This document shows, one piece after another, positions 18,635 through 26,461 of a DNA stretch of 64,000 nucleotides. Each line of letters starts with the position of its first letter. Position 1 is the stretch's first letter. Below the pieces are notes generated by a model, which worked only from the letters and a program-made list of their open reading frames with translations, did not search any database and was not told the DNA's origin. The stretch covers positions 186,001 through 250,000 of the forward strand of contig JAHJTC010000004.1 of assembly GCA_018830105.1 (NCBI GenBank). Reading direction: 5' to 3'. The DNA comes from Bacteroidota bacterium. GTDB lineage: Bacteria; Bacteroidota; Bacteroidia; Bacteroidales; F082. The translations under genes and the position numbers were made by a program.

Positions 18635-19220
18635 AATCGGATAGATTTTTGTAAGCTGGATCATCCATGATCTCTTTAATTAATTTTCTTAAACATTTTC
18701 GCTTTTGGTTGTAAACAGCCTGAGTAGAGTGGTAGTTCAATTTTTTTGCTATAAGGTCTGTTGCTATCCCCATACTGGAATATTTGATAAGCAATACACA
18801 GGATTTTTTCAATTTCGCGAGATGTTTTCGAGCCAGTTTACTGATTATCTGATTTCTTAACATTTCTCTTAGCATTTCATCGTCTTCCAACGGAAGCGTA
18901 TCCATGTCGAATTGAACAACTGATTGTGCTGATCTCCTATTCTTTGCATGGTCGTACCAAACAAAGCGAATAATCGTAAAAAAGAACGCCTGAAAAGAAA
19001 CTTTCAAAACAAAATCCTGTTTTTGAGAATAATCATAAAACACGCCCATCGCGTCCTGGAAAATATCCCAGGCATCATTCTCCGATCCCTTGCGTTTGTC
19101 AACATAGATACGAACCTTGTCAAAGTAAGTGTCATATACATATTGTAAAATCGCGCGGTCGTGATTTTTTATTCCAAACAGTATTTCATCAGAACTATAT
19201 TTGTCTTCCTCTTCACTCAT
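18621..19220 (-). CDS. ECF-type RNA polymerase sigma factor
   Basis: A 199-residue sigma-70 family protein from ATG 19220; a TTG three codons upstream is less likely. Region 2 runs from about residue 20 to 90 (AILQYVYDTYFDKVRIYV, ENDAWDIFQDAMGVFYDY, FFFTIIRFVWYDHAK), and region 4 from about 130 to 185 (LAKLKKSCVLLIKYSSMGIATDLIAKKLNY, then a recognition helix rich in Arg/Lys). It belongs to the extracytoplasmic-function type by size and lack of regions 1 and 3. It overlaps the next gene by 14 bases. A 19-nt motif in its upstream region also lies upstream of the T9SS cargo gene, suggesting a small local regulon. Confidence 0.9.
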   Translation of the reverse strand: MSEEEDKYSSDEILFGIKNHDRAILQYVYDTYFDKVRIYVDKRKGSENDAWDIFQDAMGVFYDYSQKQDFVLKVSFQAFFFTIIRFVWYDHAKNRRSAQSVVQFDMDTLPLEDDEMLREMLRNQIISKLARKHLAKLKKSCVLLIKYSSMGIATDLIAKKLNYHSTQAVYNQKRKCLRKLIKEIMDDPAYKNLSDYERP

Positions 19221-19321
19221 ATGTGCCAAAAATTACAAAATCTAATCACCTACTTTTTATAAAAACCCCTAAAAATGACCTTAAATTGCTGTAAATCAAA
19301 GAGAAAAAAAGTTAAAAAAAA

Positions 19322-19358
19322 AGAAAGTTAACATAATGTTTTTTCGCTTTTATTAGTA
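19322..19358 (+). promoter_or_regulatory. Candidate alternative-sigma promoter, copy 2
   Basis: AGAAAGTTAACATAATGTT at 19322-19340 is identical to 13014-13032, and AGTA follows at the same distance (19355-19358). It lies about 55 bases before the secreted EEP gene at 19414 and within the divergent region of the sigma operon. Confidence 0.4.
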
Positions 19359-19366
19359 CAAACTTA
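19359..19366 (-). promoter_or_regulatory. Candidate -7 box for the sigma operon
   Basis: The minus strand reads TAAGTTTG, an exact TAnnTTTG match, about 139 bases upstream of the sigma factor ATG. It abuts the plus-strand AGTA of the shared motif, so the two promoters would compete for space. Confidence 0.35.
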
Positions 19367-19413
19367 CTAAAAGCCTGCTTGAATTAGTTATTTTTACAGA
19401 AAATTTATTGTTT

Positions 19414-20484
19414 ATGATGTATTGCACACATACTAAAGGTAAAATTTGGTCACTTTTTTTAAGATTAATTCTATTGTTATTTTTCATAATTAATCTGGAC
19501 CTTGAAGTTAAATCACAGAATAGCAATCAGATAAGAATAGGTTTTTATAATGTTGAAAATTTTTTTGATCCTTTCGTTGATTCTACCCGGGAATACAATG
19601 AGTTTACGGAACAGGGAGAGCAGCGGTGGAATTATTTCCGTTATAAGAAAAAGCAAACCAATATTTACAAAACAATCATGGCGATGGGGGAGGGAAAGCC
19701 TCTTGGAATTCTTGGTTTGTGCGAAATAGAGAATGACTTTGTGCTTAAGGACTTGATTTATTACACGCCTCTAAAACGATTTAACTATCAATACATCAAT
19801 TATCCTTCGCCCGATCGTCGGGGTATTGATGTGGGCTTGATCTACCTCACTGATCAGTTTCGCCTGATTAATAGTCAGCCAATAGCATTGATTGATCCCG
19901 AAAATGACAGGTTTAGGTCGCGGGATATGTTGTATGCTTCCTTTTTAGTTGATGGGATAGATACGCTTCATGTTTACATCAATCATTGGCCTTCGCGCTG
20001 GGGAGGCGAACTGGCGACTAAACCTCTAAGAATGCTTGCGGCTGAGCGGTTGCGCCGTCATGTAGATTCTATTCAGCAGCAGTTTAATTCAAAAGCCAAA
20101 ATCGTGATTATGGGTGATTTTAACGACACCCCTGAAGAAGCTAGTATAACAAAGGGCTTAAGAGCCATGCCAATCGAAGCCATTGATAATTCTGATGATT
20201 TGATAAATCTTTTTGCCGCAGGACAAGAGCTGGGCCATATGGGGACACTCAAGTATCAATACGACTGGCAGGTTTTCGATATGTTAATAGTTTCGCAGCC
20301 ACTTTATAATGCGCACAATGGTTTTCGTTACATAAAAGCCTCTGCAAGCATTTTTACTGCACCGTTTTTATTTGTTGAGGATGAACGTTATTTAGGAAAT
20401 AAATTATACCGAACCTATATCGGTCCCAGATATCAGGGAGGGTTTAGCGACCACTTACCCATTTTTATTGATCTTGAGTTTTAA
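19414..20484 (+). CDS. Secreted endonuclease/exonuclease/phosphatase family protein
   Basis: A 356-residue exported protein from ATG 19414 (a TTG at 19408 is unlikely), with a signal peptide (LILLLFFIINLDLEVKSQ). The EEP fold is clear: IRIGFYNVENFFDP at the start, LCEIEND (metal-binding Glu), RRGIDVGLIY, VYINHWPSRWGG (catalytic His), IVIMGDFNDTPEE (Asp/Asn) and the terminal GGFSDHLPIFIDLEF (Asp-His). All metal and catalytic residues appear to be present. Family members cut nucleic acids or hydrolyse phosphoesters; the periplasmic or secreted location suggests nutrient phosphate scavenging or extracellular DNA degradation. It is divergent from the ECF sigma operon and carries the shared 19-nt motif upstream. 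Confidence 0.88.
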   Translation: MMYCTHTKGKIWSLFLRLILLLFFIINLDLEVKSQNSNQIRIGFYNVENFFDPFVDSTREYNEFTEQGEQRWNYFRYKKKQTNIYKTIMAMGEGKPLGILGLCEIENDFVLKDLIYYTPLKRFNYQYINYPSPDRRGIDVGLIYLTDQFRLINSQPIALIDPENDRFRSRDMLYASFLVDGIDTLHVYINHWPSRWGGELATKPLRMLAAERLRRHVDSIQQQFNSKAKIVIMGDFNDTPEEASITKGLRAMPIEAIDNSDDLINLFAAGQELGHMGTLKYQYDWQVFDMLIVSQPLYNAHNGFRYIKASASIFTAPFLFVEDERYLGNKLYRTYIGPRYQGGFSDHLPIFIDLEF

Positions 20485-20598
20485 TTATCTTACTGTTTTC
20501 CGAGAGCTTATTTAACAGACATTCATACATCGCTTTTTTTAAAATCTAATCAAACTGCTAAAATATAGTTAGTTGAGTGAATACAAACTTATAGTGCC

Positions 20599-21165
20599 TT
20601 AAGTTTTACAAAGTTTATTGAGCAATTCAGCAATTTCTTCCAGGTTAACAACATAATCGATGCAGCCACTGCTGATGGCTGTTTGGGGCATTATGGGCAC
20701 TTCTGCTGTTGCCGGGTTTTGTGCAATTGTTAAGCCTCCTTTTTTTTGAATATACATCATTCCTTTTGCACCGTCGTGATTAGCACCCGTGAGAATTACT
20801 CCTATCAAATGATGCTGATAAGCTTCGGCAGCCGTTTCAAAAAGTACGTCAATTGAAGGACGCGCAAAATTAACCTTCTCTTCAACGGTGAGGCTAAGGC
20901 TAAAGTCTTCTTCAACCAATAAATGAAAATTTGGAGGAGCCAAATAAATATGCCTTTCGGTTATTAGCTCTTTTTCATCAGCTTCCTTTACCAAAAGAGG
21001 CGTTAGTTCATTTAGAAACTGAACCATAAAACTATCAGAATAAGGACTCCTATGCTGGCATATGATGATCGGGATTTTAAAGTGTGGTGAAAGACCACTG
21101 ATGATGGTTTTAAGCGCTTGTAAACCACCGGCTGATGAACCGATTACAATGGCATGGTAATTCAT
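20599..21165 (-). CDS. cheB: CheB-type protein-glutamate methylesterase (catalytic domain only)
   Basis: A 188-residue stand-alone CheB methylesterase/amidase domain without the usual N-terminal receiver. The catalytic triad is visible: Ser11 (IGSSAGGL), His38 (ICQHRS) and Asp131 (GANHDGAKGM). It follows cheR with a two-base gap and ends a four-gene minus-strand operon. No classical chemoreceptor, CheA or CheW gene is in the window, so it more likely adjusts methylation or deamidation of the HAMP-containing kinase encoded upstream, or another receptor, than canonical flagellar chemotaxis. The lack of a receiver means control by phosphorylation would have to act in trans. Confidence 0.9.
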   Translation of the reverse strand: MNYHAIVIGSSAGGLQALKTIISGLSPHFKIPIIICQHRSPYSDSFMVQFLNELTPLLVKEADEKELITERHIYLAPPNFHLLVEEDFSLSLTVEEKVNFARPSIDVLFETAAEAYQHHLIGVILTGANHDGAKGMMYIQKKGGLTIAQNPATAEVPIMPQTAISSGCIDYVVNLEEIAELLNKLCKT

Positions 21166-21167
21166 GC

Positions 21168-22007
21168 TTAGACGAATTTTTTTTGATAAATTTTTTGCTC
21201 AGCATCAAGTACTTTAAATAAGCTTTCGACGGGTGAAAACATGATATTTTCTTTGGTTCCAAGCCCTAAGAAACCACCTTTTATCAAACTTTCGGCAAAA
21301 AGCTCCATGACTTTGTTTTGTAAGCTGCGGTTGAAATAGATCAGCACGTTGCGGCAGATGATCAGGTTTACTTCTGAAAATACGCTATCAGTCACGAGAT
21401 TGTGCTCAGCAAAAACGATATTTTTTTTTAATTCCGGGTCAAACAATGCAGCATCATAACGTGCAGTATAATACTTGCTGAACGATTCTTTTCCGCCTGC
21501 AGCCTGGTAGTTTAAGGTGTACTCCTTCATGCGTGAGGTTGGATAAATACCTTTTTGCGCGGTTTCTAATACATCCGTATTAAAATCAGTTGCATAGATC
21601 TGCGATCGTTCGTAAAGCCCTTCTTCCATGAGTAGAATTGCAAAGGAATAAACCTCTTCGCCGGTTGCACAGCCTGCATGCCAGATTTTTATATAGGGGT
21701 AGGTTTTTAAAATTGGAATAACTTCAGCTCGAAGACTGGCATAAAACGCAGGATCGCGAAACATCTCCGTTACATTAATCGACAAATCGCGAAGCACTTC
21801 ATGAAAAACAGTAACATCATATAGGATTGCATGTTGCAATTGAGAAAAAGATGCCAGCTCATGTTGCCTCAGGCGATTATACAATCTGCGTTTTACATGT
21901 GCTCTGCTGTAATTTCTGAAGTCGTAGCCGTATTGTCTGAAAATTGCCTCAAGCAATAACTCCAACTCAATTTGTGAAGTAACGTCTTCTTCATGATTAT
22001 TCTGCAT
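21168..22007 (-). CDS. cheR: CheR-type protein-glutamate methyltransferase
   Basis: A 279-residue CheR methyltransferase, which transfers methyl groups from SAM to receptor glutamates. The N-terminal helical domain (about 10-75: YSRAHVKRRLYNRLRQHEL) is followed by the SAM domain with NVTEMFRDPAFYASLR, IWHAGCATGEEVYSFAILL (motif I), YATDFNTDVLETA (motif II) and LIICRNVLIYF. It is encoded between a hybrid histidine kinase (29-base gap) and cheB (2-base gap). Such CheR/CheB/hybrid-kinase units are frequent in Bacteroidota and usually do not accompany flagellar genes. Confidence 0.93.
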   Translation of the reverse strand: MQNNHEEDVTSQIELELLLEAIFRQYGYDFRNYSRAHVKRRLYNRLRQHELASFSQLQHAILYDVTVFHEVLRDLSINVTEMFRDPAFYASLRAEVIPILKTYPYIKIWHAGCATGEEVYSFAILLMEEGLYERSQIYATDFNTDVLETAQKGIYPTSRMKEYTLNYQAAGGKESFSKYYTARYDAALFDPELKKNIVFAEHNLVTDSVFSEVNLIICRNVLIYFNRSLQNKVMELFAESLIKGGFLGLGTKENIMFSPVESLFKVLDAEQKIYQKKFV

Positions 22008-22036
22008 AAGCAGCTAACTGATTTTAAGTGAAATCA

Positions 22037-25000
22037 CTAATTATAAAGCCATACCCTTAATATGGAGATGAGTTTAGTCGCATCCACAGGTTTTGAAAGA
22101 TATTCATTAGCGCCGGCTGCAAGACATTTCTCACGATCATCTTTCATTGCTTTGGCAGTGAGGGCGATAATTGGCAGTTTCTGGTATTTTTTTTCTTTTC
22201 GGATTTGTTTCATCGCCTCATAACCATCCATTTCGGGCATCATAATGTCCATTAGCACGAGATTAACGGCTTTATTTGCTTTAAGCTTTTCAATTCCTTC
22301 CCGCCCGTTTTTTGCAAAAATTACATTGATCTCATAGTTTTCTAAAACACTGGTAAGGGCAAATACATTGCGCATATCATCATCAACGATTAATACGGTT
22401 TTGCCGCTTAACACATCTTCGCGTGGCTGAATTTTACGAAGCATCTCCTGCTTCTTCTGCGATAATCCGGCTTGTACCTGATGCAAAAACAGCGTTGTTT
22501 CTGAAAGTAGCCGCTCGAATGATCTTGCTCCTTTAAGAACGATGCTATTGGCATACTGCTGAAGCATTAAGTCTTCTTCACGGCTTAAATCCTGAGCAGT
22601 GTAAACAACAACAGGCAGATGTTGGGTCTCAGGATTCGCTTTGATGGCTTCGAGCAATTCAAATCCTGACATATTCTTTAAACCAAGATCCAGGATCATA
22701 CAGTCGAATCGCTGCTTAGAAATCTTTTCAAGTGCTTCCTCACCAGAATCAACTGTCAGTATTTCTATGTTTTCACTTTTCATTAAATTGGCAATGCTAA
22801 TGCGCATGCTTTCCTCGTCTTCTACGATTATTAGTCGTTTTAGGGGATTGGAAATAATTTTTTCAATTTTGGAAAAAGCCTCATCAAGCGTTTCTTTGCT
22901 CACAGGCTTGCTTAAATAGCCAATTGCGCCTTGCTTGAGGTGCTCTATTGATTTGTCTGCTGCCGAAACATAGTGAACCGGAATATGTCGTGTGCGTGAA
23001 TTCTGTTTGAGTCGTGTCATCACCTCATAGCCATCAATCCCCGGCAATCCAATATCCAGAATAATTGCATGGGGCAGGTAATAATCAGCATAATGCAATC
23101 CCGATTCACCATCGTGCGCTATCAGGCATTTAAAACGATGTTCGTGGGCCAGTTCATAAAGCAGGCGGGTAAAGTTCTTATCATCATCAATAATTAATAA
23201 AACCATATCGCCTTCCATGATCGAATTTCTGTCGTCGTTGGTTCCTTCCAAGGATTTTAATTGCTTGGCTTCATCCTTGTTAGTTTGACCAGAATCGGTT
23301 GGCTCAATGGAAGGCGTACTTTCAGAATTGTCTATTTGTTGCGGCTTTTCAGCTTCTTCCGACTGCATTTCGTCTGTATCAACTGTTTCTTTTGCGGTAT
23401 ATTCAATTGGTAGAATAACCGTAAAAGTAGTTCCTTCACCTACTTTGCTTTCTACTTTTATCTCGCCTCCAAGGATTTCTGAAAAACCTTTCGAAATACT
23501 CAAGCCAAGGCCTGTTCCTCCATATTTGCGACTTGTTGTTCCATCAGCTTGCTTAAAGGCTTCAAAAATGAGCTGTAGTTTGTCTGTTGGGATACCAATT
23601 CCAGTATCGGTAACAGAAAAAGCAACACTGTTTTGGCTGCTGAGGTGGTCGTGTTTGAAGTTAAAGTCTTTGGCGGGATGAAAAATATTGAGTGAAATAC
23701 TTCCTTCATGCGTAAACTTTATCGCGTTGGAATAGAGGTTTTTAATAATCTGATGGAAGCGTTGTACATCAGTTCTGATATGTTTAGGCAAGTCATTGGC
23801 TATATTTACAAAGAGTTCGAGGCCTTTTTTGTCTGCAACAGGACCAAAACTCTTTTTGATGAAGAGGGCAAGATCATCGAGGTAAAGATTTTCGATAAAG
23901 AGTTCGATCTTTCCTGATTCTACCTTGCTCAGGTCAAGAATTTCGTTGATCAATTCGAGCAAATCACTTCCTGAACCATTGATGGTACGTGCGTATTCCA
24001 GCTCCTTCCCGTCGAGGTGCTCTTTTTTGTTTTCGGCCAGCAATTGCGAAAGCACTAAAATACTGTTCAGCGGCGTGCGCAGTTCATGCGACATATTGGC
24101 CAAAAACTCAGATTTGTACTGTGATGCTTGCTCCAGATCACGGGCTTTTTGTTCGATTTCTTTTCGTGCGGTTTCAAGCTCAGTATTTTTGTGCTTTATG
24201 GCATCGCGTTGTAATTTGAGGGCTTTTGTGCGCTCTTCGAGTTCTTCGTTGGTTACTTTTAGTTCTTCCTGTTGGGTCTGCAGGCTTTCCTCAGAAATCT
24301 TAAGGGCATTGGTTTGCTCTTGCAGCTCTTCGTTTGCCTGACGCAATTCTTCCTGTTGCACTGCCAGCTCGTTGGCTTGATTTTGAGTTTGTTCCAGCAA
24401 TTTTTTGACGGTTTCAGCTGCCATTACTGTTTTGATTGCAATAGCCATATTTACTCCCGACAATTCAAGGAAAGTGATCTTTAATTCATCAAAAGGACTT
24501 ATGGTAGCATATTCAAGCACCCCTAAAGTTTTGCCTTCATGAACTAAAGGGAACAGGATGTATTGCTTGGGTTGCAGTGTGCCTTCTCCAATTTCAATGG
24601 CTTGCTGTTCTGTGTTTTCATTAAGTAAGATCATTTTTTGATCTTTAGCTACCTGTCCTATAAGCCCTTCTCCGGTTTTGAAGCTTTGTTTGATCTTGTT
24701 ATTCCGTTTGTCGGCGGCAAAACTGGCTTTTAAAATAAATTCTTCCGCTTGCTCCTCATAAATATATATCAAGCCAAGCTGCGTCTGCAGGTACCTGCTG
24801 GTAAAATCAATGATTGACTGCGCAAGTATGAGGGTGTCAGGCTGCCCACTAAGACCAGAATCTAATTCGTTGATGCCGCTTTTAAGCCAGTTTTGTTCTT
24901 TGTTCTGTTTCGCGTTTTCTTCCAGCGTGCGTGTCATTTTGTACAAAGCAACATTCAAAGTATCCTTGTCGCTTCTTGGTACAACGGTAACGCTGTAATC

Positions 25001-26437
25001 ACCTTGTGCTATGCGGTTTGCCTGATCAACTACCTGGCGAAAACTTTCCACCATTTGGTTCATCGAGGTTCCCAGTAAGTCGTTTTCGCTGCGGATTTCA
25101 ACTTTTTCAGTATAATCGCCTTTGGCCATCATTTTAGCAACATCGGCATAGGTTTGCAGCGCATGAATCAACCTGTTAAAGGTATCAACCATTTCTCCGA
25201 TTTCGTTTTTTGGTGCTTTAATCTGCTTACTGGTTACTTCACCAACAGCAACCTCCTTTGCCCATGACGACAGCTGTTTGATGGGATTAACAAACCAACG
25301 TGTAACAAGTATTGAAGTAAAGAAAACAAGCACTATGGTAATGATAAAGGACAATTTAACGATGTCGGAAAGTTTGCGGGCGTAAGCAAAGGCTTCGCTA
25401 TGATCTATTTCCTCGATCAAAGTCCAGTTCACTCCCATCGGTTCGAGGGCCGAAAGATTGCGATAAATGCCCAAAACATACCTGCCGCTTTGGTCAGAAT
25501 CGTAGGTAGAAACTTTTTCTATGTCGAGCTCATTTTCCTTTAGTACCTGCGGATTATGCCTGTTCTGCAGGTAAAACAACCAATCAGTAACTTTTTGATT
25601 GTTAATTTTTGTTTCCATAATCTCAGCTTCAATGCCAAAACGCATTGAAGACCGTAAGAGCCGATCATTGCCAACGATATAGGCTTGCCCGGTTTCGCCA
25701 TATCCGGCATCCTGCTGGATAATATTATTGATGCGATCCATGGTCACCTGTAAGGCTATCAAGCCAATCAATTCTCCGCTATTGTTACTGACAGGCTGCA
25801 CAAAATGTCCGGTAAGCGCATTGAATGAAGGTTCATAAAATTCCAGATCGGAAAATCGCAGGCTGTTGGTTTCAATGGCTTTGCGTGCTGCGTCAGCAAA
25901 ATGCGTAAAGCGGTATGGTCCGGTAAATAAATTAGTGCCCAAATCGGTTTCCTCGCGCAAACTAAAAAGGATATTGCCTTTGAAATCCATAAAATAAACA
26001 TCATGGTAGCCATTTTTTTTGGCCAGGTCTTTAAACTCATCGCGATGTTCGGCTGTTATCTGATCCCATTGCGTTGTTTTGGTAAACTCTTTTAAGTCCA
26101 GGTTGCTTTTTTGCCAGGTGGAATCAAGCTCAACAATAAAGTTGATATCGACATTTTGTCTGCTGTTCAGCTCCAGAAAATCTACAATTTCATTAAAAAA
26201 AGTATTGATATAGGCTACCCTTAATTGCGAGGTCGTATTGAGCGACTTCTCGGCTACAATGGTAAGGCCATGATAGGCGTTTAAAAAATTTATAAAACTG
26301 ATAGAAGCTAAAGGGACAATTGAAATGGTTAGAAACCAGAGGAGCAGCGATTTGCCTACTCCAATATAACGCCAGGAACGAAAAGAATATTTGATTTTTT
26401 CCCAGGTAGTTGCTTTATTGTAGTCCAGATTTTCCAT
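22037..26437 (-). CDS. Membrane hybrid histidine kinase: Cache-HAMP-GAF-HisKA-HATPase-REC-REC-REC
   Basis: A 1466-residue sensor. TM1 is at about 30-52, an extracytoplasmic Cache-type domain at about 55-355, TM2 at about 361-382 and HAMP at about 380-435. A second HAMP-like segment (about 436-490) and a GAF domain (about 520-670) follow, then a Glu/Gln-rich coiled coil (about 675-770). HisKA has the phospho-acceptor His784 (NMSHELRTPLN), and HATPase_c has N904 plus DTGIGIP and GGTGLGL boxes. Three receivers have Asp1128, Asp1250 and Asp1397. The GAF and coiled coil could transmit a second input. It is co-transcribed with another hybrid kinase, cheR and cheB; ligand unknown. Confidence 0.93.
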   Translation of the reverse strand: MENLDYNKATTWEKIKYSFRSWRYIGVGKSLLLWFLTISIVPLASISFINFLNAYHGLTIVAEKSLNTTSQLRVAYINTFFNEIVDFLELNSRQNVDINFIVELDSTWQKSNLDLKEFTKTTQWDQITAEHRDEFKDLAKKNGYHDVYFMDFKGNILFSLREETDLGTNLFTGPYRFTHFADAARKAIETNSLRFSDLEFYEPSFNALTGHFVQPVSNNSGELIGLIALQVTMDRINNIIQQDAGYGETGQAYIVGNDRLLRSSMRFGIEAEIMETKINNQKVTDWLFYLQNRHNPQVLKENELDIEKVSTYDSDQSGRYVLGIYRNLSALEPMGVNWTLIEEIDHSEAFAYARKLSDIVKLSFIITIVLVFFTSILVTRWFVNPIKQLSSWAKEVAVGEVTSKQIKAPKNEIGEMVDTFNRLIHALQTYADVAKMMAKGDYTEKVEIRSENDLLGTSMNQMVESFRQVVDQANRIAQGDYSVTVVPRSDKDTLNVALYKMTRTLEENAKQNKEQNWLKSGINELDSGLSGQPDTLILAQSIIDFTSRYLQTQLGLIYIYEEQAEEFILKASFAADKRNNKIKQSFKTGEGLIGQVAKDQKMILLNENTEQQAIEIGEGTLQPKQYILFPLVHEGKTLGVLEYATISPFDELKITFLELSGVNMAIAIKTVMAAETVKKLLEQTQNQANELAVQQEELRQANEELQEQTNALKISEESLQTQQEELKVTNEELEERTKALKLQRDAIKHKNTELETARKEIEQKARDLEQASQYKSEFLANMSHELRTPLNSILVLSQLLAENKKEHLDGKELEYARTINGSGSDLLELINEILDLSKVESGKIELFIENLYLDDLALFIKKSFGPVADKKGLELFVNIANDLPKHIRTDVQRFHQIIKNLYSNAIKFTHEGSISLNIFHPAKDFNFKHDHLSSQNSVAFSVTDTGIGIPTDKLQLIFEAFKQADGTTSRKYGGTGLGLSISKGFSEILGGEIKVESKVGEGTTFTVILPIEYTAKETVDTDEMQSEEAEKPQQIDNSESTPSIEPTDSGQTNKDEAKQLKSLEGTNDDRNSIMEGDMVLLIIDDDKNFTRLLYELAHEHRFKCLIAHDGESGLHYADYYLPHAIILDIGLPGIDGYEVMTRLKQNSRTRHIPVHYVSAADKSIEHLKQGAIGYLSKPVSKETLDEAFSKIEKIISNPLKRLIIVEDEESMRISIANLMKSENIEILTVDSGEEALEKISKQRFDCMILDLGLKNMSGFELLEAIKANPETQHLPVVVYTAQDLSREEDLMLQQYANSIVLKGARSFERLLSETTLFLHQVQAGLSQKKQEMLRKIQPREDVLSGKTVLIVDDDMRNVFALTSVLENYEINVIFAKNGREGIEKLKANKAVNLVLMDIMMPEMDGYEAMKQIRKEKKYQKLPIIALTAKAMKDDREKCLAAGANEYLSKPVDATKLISILRVWLYN

Positions 26438-26461
26438 AGGGTGTTTTCAGTCAGTCTGTTA

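Noticed and set aside
23925-24341. 138-codon Ser/Cys-rich open frame opposite the hybrid kinase
   Set aside because: It is antisense to the Glu/Gln-rich coiled coil, which by codon complementarity yields Ser/Leu/Cys-rich nonsense.
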